From Aureococcus anophagefferens (Eukaryota > Sar > Pelagophyceae > Pelagomonadales > Pelagomonadaceae): a stretch of 64,000 nt of DNA. Positions 11,201-21,889 of this stretch are shown one piece after another. Numbering within the stretch: position 1 is the first letter of the stretch; each line of letters starts with the position of its first letter. The stretch covers positions 116,152 through 180,151 of the forward strand of contig NW_008705580.1 of the NCBI RefSeq assembly GCF_000186865.1. The letters run 5' to 3'. The notes beneath the pieces are model-generated. The model had not been told where the DNA came from. It made no database searches and saw only the letters and a program-made list of their open reading frames with translations. The position numbers were made by a program, and so were the translations under genes.

Positions 11201-14200
11201 CGGCCGCGCCGACGCTCGCGCCCGTCGCGCGCGAGCCGCCGCCCCTCGAGCTCTTCGAGGAGGGCGCGCCGAGTGCCGCGCCGACGCTCGCGCCGACGCT
11301 CTGCGCCGACCGGCCGCCCGAGGACCCGCCGGGCCTCGCGGCCGTCTCGTTCGACGCGACGGGCGCGTCGATCGTCGCGACCCGCGCGGAACCCAAAACT
11401 TCAACCCGACTTGAGGGAGGACGACTCGTCCGAATGACCGCGATTTTTACCGAGCGAGAGAGTTCCGAAGTGTGGTCGGGAGACCCCGGCTCACTCGTCG
11501 ATGTCCGCGCAGGTCGCGACGTTCGGAGGCGCGACGGACCGCGCGGGCCTCGCGGCCGCGTTCGCCTGCGGCGACGTCCTCGTCGTCGACGGCCTCGGCG
11601 AGGGCGCGACGTGCTACTTCGAGGACGCGTATACGCTGCGCGTCGTGCCCGGCGCGGCGAGCGCCGCGGCGCCCGGCGGCCGCGCGTGGCTCCGGCCGGA
11701 GCCGCGGCCGCGCGGCGTCCGCGCGTTCCCCGGGCCGGCCTGCTGGGCCGCGGCGGCGGGCGGCGAGGCGACCGCCGTCGTCGTCGCGGCGCCGCGGGAC
11801 GCCGTCGAGCCCGCCGTCGCGCTCGCGGCGCCCGCGGCCGTCGCCGCGTGCGGCGCCGTCGCCGTCGACATCCTCGCGTCGACGGGCGACGGCGGCCGGC
11901 CCTGGGCCGACGTCGTCTGGACCGTCCCCGCGGGCGCGGTCCTGGCCGACGGGGCGCGGGGCGCGCCGTCGGCGACGCTCGCCGACGTCTCCGCCTTCGC
12001 GGGCGGCGAGCTCGCGGTGAGCGTCGAAGCGACGAACTTCCTCGGCGGCGCCGACGCCGCGTCCGCGACGATCGCCGTGCGCGCCGCGGCCGTGCCCGAC
12101 GTCGTCGTGCCCGGCGACTTCTCCGCGGAGCGCCGCGGCGACGTCGTCGAGCTCGTCGCCGAGGCCGTGGCGAGCGCCTGCCCCGGCGAGGCGCCGGACT
12201 CCGCGCGCCTCGTCTACGCCTGGGCGTCGACGGCCGGCGGCGAGCAGCTCTCGGAGCCGAACAAGTTCCGCCTGCCGGCGCACGCGACGGCCGCGGCCTT
12301 CGTCGACGTCGAGGTCACGGTCACGGACCGCCTCGGCCGCGAGAACGCCGCGTCCGCGCGCGTGACCTACGCGCCGAGCCCGCTCGAGGCGGCCATCGCC
12401 GGCGCGGACCGCCGGTCCGTCGCCGTCGGCGCGGTCGCGGAGCTCGACGGCGCCGGGAGCCGCGACCCCGACGTCGCCGCGGGCGCGCCGGCGGCCCTGG
12501 CCTACGCGTGGTCCTGCGTCGACCCCGCGGGCGGCAGCTGCGGCGCCGCGTCGACGGCGACCTTCGCCTTCACGCCGGCCGCGGCGGGCGACCACGTCGT
12601 GACGCTCGCGGTGTCCGGTGGCGGCCGCGTCGCCGAGGCGACGGCCGAGCTCGACGCCGCCGTCGTCGTCGACCCGCGGGGCGTGCCGGACGTCGGCGTC
12701 GTCACGGCCTTTGAGCGGGCGACGGCGTCGGGCCTCTGCAAGTTCCAGGCGGACGTCGGGGGCGACTACGTCGACGAGGGCATCAGCTACGTCTGGCGGG
12801 TCGTCGAGGGCGCGCTCGAGGGCTCGCTCGCGTCCGTCGCGGCGTCGCCCGCGAGCGGCGACGTCTTCGCCTACCGGCTCGTGTCGCTGGACGTGCCCTG
12901 CGACGCGCTCACGGCCGCGGGCGGCCCCTACGGCATGGAGCTCTCGGCCAAGTACGCGGACGGCGACGAGGAGGCCCGGGCCGTCGTGAGGTACGCGCCC
13001 GCGAGCCCGCCCAAGGCCGGCGAGCTGCGCGTCGACCCGCCCCGGGGCGTCGAGGCGACGGACCTCTTCCAGCTGAGCCTGCCCGACGCGGCGTCGTTCG
13101 TGCCGGATCGGCCCAAGCTCGAGTACGCGTTCTTCGAATCCGACGAGGCCTGCGAGTCCGAGGCCTGCGAGTTCGCGATCGTGCAGCGGGGGCCGTCGTC
13201 GCGGCCCGGCCCCGTGACCCTGAGCGCGGGCCTCGCCGCGATGGCCGGCGAGGCCGCGCGGAAGCGGGTCGTGGCCTACGTCTGGGACGCGGACGGCACG
13301 CGCGCGCGCGCCGAGGCCTGGGTCGACGTCGTCCCGCTCGCGGACCTCGGGGCCGTCGAGGAGGCCGCGGCGGAGGCCATCGAGGAGGCGCTGGAGACCG
13401 ACGACGTCGACGAGCTCGTCAACGCCATCCACCAGACGGCGACGATGCTCCGGCGCCTCGCCGCGGTCGACGCCGCGACGTCGGCGCCGAGCCGCGCGCC
13501 GACGACGCTCGCGCCGACGACGCCCGCGCCGTCCGTGACGCCGGGCGCGCCGACGCCCGCGCCCGCGACGCCGCCGCCGACGACGCGGTCGCCGACGACG
13601 CGCGAGCCGTCGCGCGCGCCGACGGGCGCGGCCGCGCGCGCCGAGGCCGAGGCCGCGGCGGCCGCGGCGTTGGAGATCAAGGTCGAGGTCGTCGCGGAGC
13701 TCATCGACGCCTTCGAGGCCGTCGTCGAGCTCCAGGCCGACACGGTCGACGAGCAGGAGACGATCAACACGCGCGCGATGATCGCCGACGCCGTCACGGC
13801 CGACGTCGAGGCCCTCGAGGCCCAGGCGCCGGAGGAGCAGGACGCGCTCGCGGCGACGGTCGCCGACGTCGTGAGCTCGCTGCGGGACGTGCCCGTGGCG
13901 GCGGACGCGGCGGCGAGCTTCCTCAAGACGCTCGGGCGCCTCGACGGCCTCGGGCTCTTCGCGGGGAGCGAGAAGATTGCGACGCCGGCCTACGGCGACC
14001 GCGCGGCGGCCCCCGCGGCGGCGGCGCGGCGGCTCGAGGACGCGCCGGCGACGTTCGCGTCGCTCCTCGACGACGTCGCGGCGTCGCTCCTCGTCGAGGC
14101 GACGCCGGGCGCTGACGCCACCGACATCGACGACGGCGCGGGCCTGCGGCTCGTCGCGACGCGGCTGCTCGCGTCGACGACGGGCGCGTCCGCGTCGGGC

Positions 14201-17200
14201 GCGAAGACCTTCAAGAGCGTCAACTTCTACCGGCGCGTCGGGCCCGACGCCAAGGTCACGACGGGCAGCGACGACGCCGACGTGTCCGTCGTCCGCTACG
14301 CGCGCGACCCGCACCCGTCGGCCGCGACGCCGGTCCTGTCGGAGGCGCGGCGCGTCGGCGTCGGCAGCGGCGCGGCCGCGACGTTCAAGCTCTCGCTGCC
14401 GACGACGGCCGGCGGCAACGCGACGCTCGGCGACCTGCCGCCGGCCTCGGATGCGACGATCTTCCTTGTTTGTGGTGAAACAACTTCGGCGACGTACTGC
14501 GAGGGCGCCGTCGCCGAGGCGGACGTCGCCGCGGACGTCTGCGCGGGCTGGAACGCGTCGACGCGCGTCGCCGTCGCGCTCTCCTGCGCCTACGCGGCCG
14601 CCGTGCGCTGCGAGGTCTTCGACGAGGACGGCGGGGACTGGGTCGACGCGGACGGCTGCGCCGTCGACGAGGCGTCGTCGGACTCGGAGCAGACGACGTG
14701 CGCGTGCGCCGCGGCGCCGGGCGCGCCGCCGCGCGACTACGCGGCGATGTCGTCCGCGGACGCCTACGCGGCCTACGCGGCGACGTCCTTCAACGACCCC
14801 CTGTCGACGAGCCTCCTCACGCAGAGCTGGGTCGTCTTCTCCTTCATGGCGTCGTGCGCGGCCGTCTGGCTCAGGGCAGGAAAAGGGTGCGAAATTCCCA
14901 ACTTCAAAGGCTCCTATCTCGGCCGTTTTCCACTCGTTTCGGCTGATTTTTGGACGAGCGATCATCTCTTGGAACGGTCTCGAAGCGTGGATGCTTTTTT
15001 TGGAACGCGCGGGCGCGGAACACTCACGTTGAAGCGAACTTGAATCTCTCTTTTCCTGCCCAGGTCTGGCTCGCGTTCGCCGCCGTCGGCCACGCGCTCG
15101 ACCGGCGCTTCGAGAAGCGCGAGGCCGCGCGCGAGGCCGCGGCGTCGCGCGCGGCGGCGACCAAGGCGCGGCGGCCGTCGTCGGCGCGCCAGCGCACGCG
15201 GCTCCACCAGCTCGAGAAGTCGCTCGCGAAGCAGAAGCTCAAGGCGCAGCTCACGCCGGCGTCGTCCGCGCGCGACCTGAAGGCGCACGCGCGGTCCGTG
15301 CACCGCGCGGTGCTCCGCGCGTCGCTGCCGTCCGTCGTCACGAAGCACCGCCTCGTGCGGCGCACGCTGCGCAACCCGGACGAGGCGGAGGCCAAGTCCT
15401 TCAAGGAGCTGCGCCTCGTGCTCTGGACGGTCTACTACAACCACTCGTGGTTCTCCATCGCGTCCGTCTACTCGCGGGACCACCCGCGGTGGCGGCGCTG
15501 CCTCCTCGCCTTCTTCGAGACCATGATCATCGCGGTCTGCGAGGCCGTCACGGCCTGGGTGTCCTACCCCGTGGGGCTCTGCAAGGTCGCGGACGACGCG
15601 GCGAGCTGCGAGAACATCCGGTCGTCGACGTCGTTCGGCACGGACAACAACTGCCGCTGGGACGTGTCCACGGAGCCCGAGTGCGTCTTCGACCCGCCGC
15701 GGGGCTCTGGCGAGATCTTCTTCATGCGCCTCCAGATGGCCGTCGTCTCCGTGGCCATCACGCTGCCGCTCCTGAAATTCGCGAACTGGATCTTCGACTC
15801 CTACGTCTTCGCGCCCGTGGTCACCGCGTCCGAGCTCGCCGCGCGGCGGCGCCGCGGCTCAAACGCGGGCGGCTACCCGTCGGAATTCCTCGCCGGGCGC
15901 CAGCTGCTGGCGAACCTGGGCATGGACGAGGTGCCCGACCCGCGCTACAAGCGCGACGACCGGCTCACGCGGCTCCTCCAGCGGGCCTTCGGCGGGTCCG
16001 CGGCGGCCAAGGAGGTCAAGCGCGCGCGGACGGCGGAGCGCATCGCCCACGCCTTCGCGTCCCTCGCGCGCTGGCAGACCATGCGCCTCGTGCTGCGCCA
16101 GCGCCAGGAGATCCGCGACGCGATCGCGGACCTCGACGACGGCGTCTACGACGGCGCGGTCGCGCCGCCGCCGCGGCGCGGCGCGGCGCCGCCGCCGGCC
16201 GCGGCCGGGCCCGACGTCGTGGGGACCGTGGCCGCGGCGGGCGGCGCGACCTTCGACCGGCGCGCGCTCCTGCGGCGGACGGCGAACATGCGGAGCCTCC
16301 GGGACTTTCTGGACCGGCGCGCGGCGTCGCCGTACCGCAGCGCGCTCGTCGCGCTGCTGCGGCACCACGGCGCGTACTGGCACCTCGACCCGGACGCGTT
16401 CTTCTGGCAGCGGACCTTCGCGACGCGCGTGCACGCGGTGCTCGTGGACTCGATCACGGTCGCGAGCCGGTGGATCGACAGGATCCACGACGGCGACGCG
16501 GCGCACGCGAAGCGCCTGCTCGCGCTCTACCAGCTCAAGGTCGCCGAGGAGCTCCACGGCATCGAGCGCGACCTCTTCTACCGCCACTGCTCCCTCGAGG
16601 CCGTCAAGGACGCGGGCGCCGCGGGCGCGGACGCCGTGTCGCCCAACGCGCGGCGCGCCGCCGTGGGCGTCGTCTGCCTGGCGCTGGTCGGCATGGGCTA
16701 CTTCATGCTCTTCTTCGCGCGGGCCTACGACCGGGGCAGCATGCAGGAGAACTGGCTCTACGCGACGGTCATGACCATGTTCCTCATCATCTTCGTCTTC
16801 GAGAATCTGCGGTCGCTCATCCTGCTCATCTACCTGCCGGCGCTGCTCGTGCCCAAGCTGCGCCACATCCGCGACCCGCTCCACGTGCCCCTCGTGCCCT
16901 TCCGGCACGAGACGCCCGTGACGCCCGTGCAGCTCGTCGACGTCCGCGAGGCGCGCGCGGTGCTCAAGGCGTCCGCGGTGCCGCGGCGGCTCCACGCGCG
17001 CCTGGGGACCGTGCGCCGCGAGAGCGGCCTCTTCGTGTCCACGGACGACCCGACGGACGTGCCCCGGCCGGTGTTCTGGCGCGCCGCGGCGGACCGGTGG
17101 GCGCGGTTCCGGGACCGGCTCTTCGAGGACGACGACGAGCTCATCGTCGACGCGGACCACGACGACCGCGACGTCAACCGCGACTTCCGCCGGGGCCACG

Positions 17201-18232
17201 CGGCGGGCTGGAGCCTCGACAACGTGCGCGAGCGGCTCGGCTACGTGAACTGGGAGCGGCCGCGGCTCCACGCGGCCGCGCTCGTCTGCGGCGGCTTCGT
17301 CACGCGCTGCGTGGAAATCAAACAGTGGTTTGGGGGGTCCCCAGCAAACTTCAGAACTCTCTATCTCGGTCAAATCGAAGTCGATGCGGCTGATTTTTGG
17401 ACGAATCGATTGCTCTCGTCGAGCTCTCGAAGCACAGCAGAAAGACTCGCACCAAGACCGTCGCATACGCGCACATTGAAGTCGGGTTGAAGATTTGATT
17501 TCCACACAGGTCATGCGGCTCCACCAGGAGTTCCAGGAGCTCTTCCTCGAGGAGACGGCGAATTTGCTCACGATCATCGTCGCGTCCGTGTCCGGCGAGG
17601 TCTTCGACGTCTTCCGGCGCGGCCGCGGCTCCGCGACGGAGGCGCGGCGCCGCGGCGCGTCCGTCATGGTCTTCTCGTTCCTCGTCGTCTTCGCGCTCGT
17701 CGTCTACGTGGCCCGCGCGTGCGTCTACCCCGTGCTCCGGCGCTCCTGCCGGCGCCTCGCGCGCGCGCTGCGGCCCGCGGCCGCCGTCGAGGCCGCCGCG
17801 GGCGACGGCGAGAGCGACGACGACGACGACGGCGCCGCGGACGCCTACTTCCGCCGCGCGGACCGCGAGGACGAGGACCTCTTCTCCGACGACAGCGACG
17901 TCGACCTCGTGCCGCGGCGCGACGACTACGACTCCGACGACGACGACCTCGCGGAGCAGCTGAGCGCGCTCGAGACGAGCGCGTTCCAGCAGAACATCCA
18001 CGTCCGCTTCGACCGCGAGTCCTCGCTCGCGTCGCGGCCCGGCGACGGCGACGACGACGCCGGCGACGGCGCGGCGCCGGACGACGACGACGACGACGAC
18101 GCCCCGGCCGCGGACGTCGCGCCCGCCGCGTCGACCGCGCGCCGCGTCGGCTTCGTGGACCAGGTCGAGGCCGACGCGGCGCTCCGCGAGCGCCGCACGG
18201 CGAACGCGCGGCGCTTCGACCCCGAGACCTAG
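2272..18232 (+). CDS. Giant polycystin-1-like receptor (FG-GAP, Thr/Pro repeats, REJ, GPS, multi-TM)
   Basis: Five exons: 2272-2500, 2556-11373, 11513-14863, 15064-17298 and 17510-18232, about 5118 residues. It begins with a signal-peptide-like [24 protein letters not shown] repeats of the type D.DGDGDLDI and SxDGxxVAVGAP follow, in two blocks (about 2.55-4.85 kb and 6.8-8.45 kb), separated by cysteine-bearing modules and PTAAPTAAP linkers. After long Thr/Pro repeats come a REJ-like region (about 12.4-13.3 kb), a GPS-like cysteine motif (about 14.59-14.71 kb) and membrane spans resembling polycystin-1. These include [20 protein letters not shown] and a late [18 protein letters not shown]. The cytoplasmic tail is acidic. 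I infer a plasma-membrane adhesion or mechanosensory receptor. One base is missing near 10,791-10,801: the repeat loses one C and the frame moves by one. Without that base the C-terminal half is out of frame; it could be an assembly error or a real lesion. Confidence 0.72.
2501..2555 (+). other. 55-bp GC-AG intron in the polycystin-like gene
   Basis: Joining 2500 to 2556 produces [18 protein letters not shown], a perfect FG-GAP calcium-loop pattern, and connects the signal-peptide exon to the long exon in frame. The intron starts gcgcgcggcc and ends gatcgcag, so it uses a GC donor. No GT donor gives a sensible product. No direct repeat flanks it and it lacks the introner core. Confidence 0.65.
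9871..10378 (+). repeat. 132-bp tandem repeat, four copies, coding
   Basis: Near-identical units start at 9871, 10003, 10135 and 10267 (period 132 bp, 44 residues), encoding [23 protein letters not shown] Thr/Pro repeats in the polycystin-like protein. The period is a multiple of three, so copy-number changes keep the frame. The likely role is an extended, O-glycosylated extracellular stalk. Confidence 0.9.
10379..11228 (+). repeat. Short Thr/Pro-encoding repeats (TPAPSV / [11 protein letters not shown])
   Basis: Many units of about 24 bp (ccctcggtcactccgacgcc type) alternate with copies of a [10 protein letters not shown] segment. Comparing the two neighbouring copies of the PAPTTT segment shows accaccaccgcgcc at about 10,650 but accaccacgcgcc at about 10,791. 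The second copy lacks one C, and that is where the open frame changes. Confidence 0.85.
11374..11512 (+). mobile_element. Introner intron in the polycystin-like gene, copy 1 (139 bp)
   Basis: A perfect 8-bp direct repeat gtcgcgac stands at 11374-11381 and 11513-11520. The element (11382-11512) begins ccgcgcgga and ends so that its reverse complement reads ctgcgcgga (8 of 9 match). The core is recognisable: aacttcaacccgactt near the left end and gttccgaagtgtggtcgg near the right end. The middle is shorter than in other copies. The intron uses the GT of the upstream repeat and the AG of the element end, phase 0, and joins ASI to [12 protein letters not shown]. Frames before and after agree. Confidence 0.88.
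14864..15063 (+). mobile_element. Introner intron in the polycystin-like gene, copy 2 (200 bp)
   Basis: Direct repeat gtctggct at 14864-14871 and 15064-15071 (the next base also matches). The terminal inverted repeats are cagggcaggaaaag and, reverse-complemented from the other end, ctgggcaggaaaag (13 of 14). The core includes ggctgatttttggacgagcg. Phase 0: splicing joins SCAA to [12 protein letters not shown] inside a membrane span. Its orientation relative to the transcript is opposite to that of the copy at 11374. Frame arithmetic agrees with the downstream exon. Confidence 0.92.
17299..17509 (+). mobile_element. Introner intron in the polycystin-like gene, copy 3 (211 bp)
   Basis: Direct repeats gtcacgcg (17299-17306) and gtcatgcg (17510-17517), one mismatch. 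The inverted repeats are ctgcgtggaaatcaaa and ctgtgtggaaatcaaa (15 of 16). The core carries ggctgatttttggacgaatc and ttgaagtcgggttgaag. Phase 0: the product reads [14 protein letters not shown] donor 12 nt further in (gtggaaatc) would also keep the frame, so the exact 5' site needs transcript data. The direct repeats argue for 17299. Confidence 0.9.
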
Positions 18233-18461
18233 GGCGCGCGGAGAACGTGCCCCGCTCCGCGGACCTAAGGAAAACGTGTCCCGCGTGACCTAAGGGGCCC
18301 CCCATCCCCTAAAATCCGAGCGCCTAGGACTCGCTCCGCGGACCGAAGGGTCCCATTCCGAGAATCCGAGAACGTGCCCCGCGTGGCCCGAGGGCCCCCG
18401 GTACCTTAAATCCGAGCGCTTAGGACCCGCCGCGCGCCGGCCGCCGCGCGTCGCGCGGCCC
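18233..18461. other. Convergent intergenic region with short direct repeats
   Basis: This 229-bp spacer holds the 3' ends of the polycystin-like (+) and PDE6D-like (-) genes. It contains two copies of gaacgtgccccgc and two of aatccgagcgc followed by a taggac-like motif, plus repeated cctaag/ccgaag segments. No coding signal was seen. The repeats may be termination or polyadenylation sequence, but nothing proves this. Confidence 0.5.
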
Positions 18462-19307
<846 letters not shown>

Positions 19308-19364
19308 TCACAGTGCACCTTACGAAGGCCGTTGAGCGGCGCGCCAACCCCGTCCGGCCGCGGC

Positions 19365-21695
19365 CTAGACCCAGCTGTCCGAGCCGACGACGACGTAGTT
19401 GCCCTTGACGGACTTCTCGTCGATCTTCGCCTGGGCCTTGGCGCGCGCGACGGCCGACGAGCCCCACTTGAACTTCTGGAGGCCGTTGAAGGGCGAGTCG
19501 GGCTTCCGCTTGTACGTGAAGACGGTCCACGTGCCGCGCGTGTAGACGCGGTAGACCGGGCTCCCCTCGGCCGAGAAGTCCTGCATGTAGACGTCGAGGT
19601 CGCCCTTCCGCGCCGACGTCGGCATGCCCGCGGGCGACTGCTTCCCCTTGAGCTCCGCCTCGAACTCGGCGCTGAACTTGACCTCGCGGCCCAGGATGTA
19701 GCGCGACGGCCGCGTCGTGTCCGTCGCGCGCGGCTCCAGGGAGAGCACGTAGAGGCCCGTGTCGCCCAGCGCCTCGTCGTGGTGGACGCCGCCGGAGCCG
19801 AAGCGGTCGTACGCGAAGTCGTCGAGCTCGACGTCCTCGTGGTTCGCGAGGAGGTTCATCGCGTACTTCTCGGCGACGTTCCCGACGACCGTCTCCGCGA
19901 TGCGGTCGAAGCTCTTGAAGAAGAAGCGGTCCCAGGGCGGCGCGCCGCCGCGCGGGCCCTTGACCGCGAAGCACTTGCGCCGCGGCACGCACTTGGCCTC
20001 CTTGAGCATCTGCGCGTACCGGGCGTTCCCTATGTACACGCGGCGGCCGGCGCGGATCTCCTGGAGGCAGTAGTCGACGACGGCGCGCGCGATCGCGCGC
20101 GCGCGCTCCAGGATCTCGCCCGGCGGCACCTTCTGCGTCCCGGCGGAGGCGCGGATCTCCGCCTCGAGGTCCGCCAAGGCGCGCGCGGCGTAGTACCCCG
20201 CGCCGGTCTTGAGCCACGCGGCCTGGACGCGCGCCGTGAGGTCCGCGACGTCGTCCTCGTCCGCGTCCTCGTCGTCGAGGAGCACCGCGAGCTCATCCGC
20301 GAGCGCCTTGTGCGTCGCGGTGGCGGCGCGGCGCCAGCGCCGCTGCTGCGCCGCGGGCGTGTCCTCCTCCGCGGCCTGGACGCGCGCCGTGAGGTCCGCG
20401 ACGTCGTCCTCGTCCGCGTCCTCGTCGTCGAGGAGCACCGCGAGCTCATCCGCGAGCGCCTTGTGCGTCGCGGTGGCGGCGCGGCGCCAGCGCCGCTGCT
20501 GCGCCGCGGGCGTGTCCTCCTCCGCGGCCTGGACGCGCGCCGTGAGGTCCGCGACGTCGTCCTCGTCCGCGTCCTCGTCGTCGAGGAGCACCGCGAGCTC
20601 ATCCGCGAGCGCCTTGTGCGTCGCGGTGGCGGCGCGGCGCCAGCGCCGCTGCTGCGCCGCGGGCGTGTCCTCCTCCGCGGCCTGGACGCGCGCCGTGAGG
20701 TCCGCGACGTCGTCCTCGTCCGCGTCCTCGTCGTCGAGGAGCACCGCGAGCTCATCCGCGAGCGCCTTGTGCGTCGCGGTGGCGGCGCGGCGCCGTTCGC
20801 GTTCGCGTTGAGCCGCCGCCGGCCGCGCCGAGGGCTTCAGAAACTCCTCCAGCGCGGCGATGCCCTGGTCGTAGGACGCGACGTGCCAGGGGTCCGTGCG
20901 GTCGCCGATCATCTCGTCCCCCGCCATGATCTTCGTGCGCTCGTCCTTGAGGAGCTCGACGGCGCACTCGACCCGCCGCCGCTCGTCGCGCTGGTCCTGC
21001 CAGCGCTCGCGCTTGGCCATGAGCTCCTCCTGGCCGTTGATGGCCGTCTCCAACAGGAAGACGTGGTCCGGGTCCGCGTCGCCGCAGAGCTCGTCCTCGA
21101 GGTACTCCTCGAGCTCGAGGAGCGTGCGCGCCGTCCTCGCCTCCGTCCAGCGCCGCTTCTGCGCCGCGGGCGTGTCCTCCTCCGCGGCGACGGCCTGCTT
21201 CTCGAGCCGCGCGGCCTCGTCGCGCCGCTTCCACGGCGCCAAACTCGCGTCGGCGGCGACCGCGCACGCGTCCGCGCGGAGGTCGATGACTTTCTGGCGC
21301 TTGGCGTCGTCGCGGGTTTTCTGCTCCGCCGCGTGCGTCTTCTCCTTCGCGGCGGCCGCCTGCGCCACGAGGTCGTCGACCTTCTGCTTCTTCGTCGTCG
21401 GCCGGAGCGTGTCGTCGGCGCGCGCGGCCTCGAGCTTCTTGTGGAGGTTGTTGCTCAGCGAGTTCTGCTCTTCGCGCTTGATCTGCCGCTTGCCGTTGTC
21501 GGTCGCCGCGTAGTAGTCGTACCAGTCGTCGTAGAGCTTCTTGAGTTTCTTGTCGCGGTGCGGCCCGGGCGCCGCGTCGGAGTTCTTGAAATCGTCGTGT
21601 TCGTCCTTGAGCCGCTTGCACTCCGCGGCCTCTTCCGCGCGCTTCGCCACCTTCCGGTCCACTTTACGCTGCTCCGCCGCGCTACGCTGAGGCAT
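19365..21695 (-). CDS. Unrecognised coiled-coil protein with tandem 51-residue repeats
   Basis: Intronless, 776 residues. Residues 1-300 are highly charged and helical (Lys/Glu/Ala-rich coiled coil). They are followed by near-identical 51-residue repeats (about 301-490) with the pattern RRAATATHKALADELAVLLD, an acidic stretch, then ADLTARVQAAEEDTPAAQ. The C-terminal 290 residues look globular, with aromatic-rich segments such as PPWDRFFFKSFDRIAE and VYRVYTRGTWTVFTYKRK. I recognise no family. The C-terminal part could be an independent domain. It shares a divergent 130-bp intergenic region with the HELGH gene. Confidence 0.75.
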   Translation of the reverse strand: MPQRSAAEQRKVDRKVAKRAEEAAECKRLKDEHDDFKNSDAAPGPHRDKKLKKLYDDWYDYYAATDNGKRQIKREEQNSLSNNLHKKLEAARADDTLRPTTKKQKVDDLVAQAAAAKEKTHAAEQKTRDDAKRQKVIDLRADACAVAADASLAPWKRRDEAARLEKQAVAAEEDTPAAQKRRWTEARTARTLLELEEYLEDELCGDADPDHVFLLETAINGQEELMAKRERWQDQRDERRRVECAVELLKDERTKIMAGDEMIGDRTDPWHVASYDQGIAALEEFLKPSARPAAAQRERERRRAATATHKALADELAVLLDDEDADEDDVADLTARVQAAEEDTPAAQQRRWRRAATATHKALADELAVLLDDEDADEDDVADLTARVQAAEEDTPAAQQRRWRRAATATHKALADELAVLLDDEDADEDDVADLTARVQAAEEDTPAAQQRRWRRAATATHKALADELAVLLDDEDADEDDVADLTARVQAAWLKTGAGYYAARALADLEAEIRASAGTQKVPPGEILERARAIARAVVDYCLQEIRAGRRVYIGNARYAQMLKEAKCVPRRKCFAVKGPRGGAPPWDRFFFKSFDRIAETVVGNVAEKYAMNLLANHEDVELDDFAYDRFGSGGVHHDEALGDTGLYVLSLEPRATDTTRPSRYILGREVKFSAEFEAELKGKQSPAGMPTSARKGDLDVYMQDFSAEGSPVYRVYTRGTWTVFTYKRKPDSPFNGLQKFKWGSSAVARAKAQAKIDEKSVKGNYVVVGSDSWV
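20221..20793 (-). repeat. 153-bp tandem repeat, four units, coding
   Basis: Units start at 20221, 20374, 20527 and 20680; the last is partial. They are essentially identical at nucleotide level, including silent positions, which indicates recent duplication or gene conversion. Each encodes 51 residues with heptad-like spacing. The same EEDTPAAQ-RRW motif appears once more, isolated, upstream in the protein (complement of about 21,150-21,185), suggesting the array grew from that segment. Confidence 0.95.
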
Positions 21696-21798
21696 CAGAC
21701 AGCAAAAACCGACGAGCGAGCGCGCACCAAGTTGCGATTCAAATGAAATGCATGCTCACACGATGGCCTCAACTTGCCTTCACTTGCAGGCAGTTTGA

Positions 21799-21889
21799 GG
21801 TCGACGGGGCAGCCTCTCCCGGGACATGGCCCTGCTCCGGAGCCTGGCGGTCGACGGGGCAGCCTCTCCCATGCTCCGGAGCCTGGCGG
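21799..21889 (+). repeat. Imperfect tandem duplication over the start codon of the HELGH gene
   Basis: The 22-bp string ggtcgacggggcagcctctc plus cc occurs at 21799 and 21849. A tgctccggagcctggcgg segment follows each. The duplication creates two in-frame ATGs (21826 and 21871), so the N-terminus has a MALLRSLAV / MLRSLAD doublet. Confidence 0.85.

Noticed and set aside
9871..11228. CRISPR array suggested by regular short repeats
   Set aside because: The repeats are coding, of mixed period, without unique spacers, and the genome is eukaryotic.
11447..14965. A 1172-codon minus-strand frame opposite the REJ/GPS part
   Set aside because: Arg/Gly-rich with no motif. The sense strand carries the recognisable domains.
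19365..21695. Transposase or other autonomous partner for the introners
   Set aside because: The protein lacks DDE/DDD or RNase H-like motifs; it is a coiled-coil protein with repeats. No transposase was seen anywhere in the window.
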